A model generated the notes under the pieces. That model worked only from the letters and a program-made list of their open reading frames with translations, made no database searches and was not told where the DNA came from. This document shows, piece after piece, positions 63,554 through 64,000 of a stretch of 64,000 nucleotides of DNA (positions within the stretch are counted from its first letter, which is position 1; each line of letters opens with the position of its first letter). The stretch is from NCBI RefSeq assembly GCF_029193815.1, contig NZ_JARFVC010000001.1:124001-188000 (forward strand). Reading direction: 5' to 3'. The stretch is from Cytobacillus sp. S13-E01 (GTDB lineage: Bacteria; Bacillota; Bacilli; Bacillales; Bacillaceae_L). A program made the position numbers and the translations under genes.

Positions 63554-63581
63554 AAAAAGACCTTGAAAACAAGGTCTTTTT
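63554..63581 (-). terminator. intrinsic terminator after ileS
   Basis: Perfect stem AAAAAGACCTTG with CAAGGTCTTTTT around TTTT; lies about 93 bases past the ileS stop. The remaining 63319-63553 gap is AT-rich with no gene or clear promoter recognised. Confidence 0.85.
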
Positions 63582-63673
63582 CGTTTTTGCCATATTTATA
63601 TACTATGTCTTGAAATCCCAGCTTATGCTGATTAGATTCGCAAGTAATGATTAACTTTTCAATAACTTAAGCA

Positions 63674-64000
63674 TTAATTTGTAGTTACAACACTTGCACA
63701 ACGTTCACATACTGTTGGCTGCTTAGAATTTACACCAACTGTTGTAGAAACTACCCAGCAGCGTTCACATGTTTTTCCTTCTGCAGTTCCAACTACAATT
63801 TTCACCTGACCAAAGCTCTGTGCTTGTTCAGGTGCATCTTCATAATTACCACTGATTTCAAAGCCAGATACAATGAACAGTTGTTTTAGGCTTTCTTCAA
63901 CTGACTCAAGGAGCTGTTTAGTTTTCTCATTTGGATACAATGAAATACTTGCGCTTAACGATTTTCCGATAACTTTATCGTTTCTAGCCACCTCAAGGGC
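63674..64000 (-). CDS. ileS: isoleucyl-tRNA synthetase, C-terminal part (cut by window edge)
   Basis: The last 108 or so residues of IleRS, continuing past the right edge of the window. [16 protein letters not shown] and the C-terminal zinc site C-x2-C ... C-x2-C in KTCERCW and TVCERC identify it. In Bacillus the enzyme is usually controlled by a T-box leader, which would lie outside this window. Confidence 0.96.
   Translation of the reverse strand, partial: ALEVARNDKVIGKSLSASISLYPNEKTKQLLESVEESLKQLFIVSGFEISGNYEDAPEQAQSFGQVKIVVGTAEGKTCERCWVVSTTVGVNSKQPTVCERCASVVTTN

Overview
This window is a stretch of core chromosome from an AT-rich, endospore-forming Firmicute of the family Bacillaceae. 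The evidence is the spoVM gene, the sigma-A type promoters, strong GGAGG ribosome binding sites, and gene order that follows the Bacillus subtilis topA-to-ileS region almost gene for gene. I cannot name the genus or species. Nearly everything lies on the minus strand, so the natural reading direction is from 64000 down to 1. Only rqcH and rpmB are on the plus strand.

Reading down from the right edge: the 3' end of ileS, then ylyA, lspA and rluD; the full de novo UMP operon pyrR-pyrP-pyrB-pyrC-carA-carB-pyrK-pyrD-pyrF-pyrE with three PyrR attenuators; rqcH (plus strand); a P-type calcium ATPase (yloB), yicC-like yloC, remA, gmk, rpoZ, coaBC, priA, def, fmt and rsmB; the phosphatase/kinase pair prpC-prkC, rsgA and rpe; spoVM converging on rpmB; yloU and fakA; sdaAB-sdaAA and recG; the fatty-acid operon fapR-plsX-fabD-fabG and acpP; rnc, smc, ftsY, ylxM and ffh; rpsP, khpA, ylqD, rimM, trmD and rplS; a type I signal peptidase, rbgA and rnhB; the FliK/FlhB-like pair ylqG-ylqH; sucC-sucD; dprA; and the 5' part of topA.

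The genes cover pyrimidine synthesis (PyrR-controlled), fatty-acid and phospholipid initiation (FapR-controlled), ribosome and tRNA maturation, protein targeting through SRP, chromosome maintenance, translation start and nascent-chain processing, and Ser/Thr phosphorylation signalling. I see no phage, insertion sequence with a transposase, CRISPR array, tRNA, rRNA or defence island.

The unusual material is in the gaps. First, there is a modular dispersed repeat with about ten copies. Short copies are a head and tail joined at a GGCGCC palindrome; long copies carry a multi-hairpin cassette at that palindrome. Three long copies hold two small hairpins with RUCCU-type loops, as I recall for the Rfam Bacillaceae-1 RNA motif. 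Most plus-oriented copies lie just beyond an intrinsic terminator, and one sits inside the pyrR leader. Second, two genes expected from B. subtilis synteny, rlmN and thiN, are gone, but degraded C-terminal remnants of both can still be read. Third, regulatory signals are tightly packed: the fapR promoter -35 lies in the recG terminator stem, and the pyr promoter -35 overlaps the rluD stop codon.
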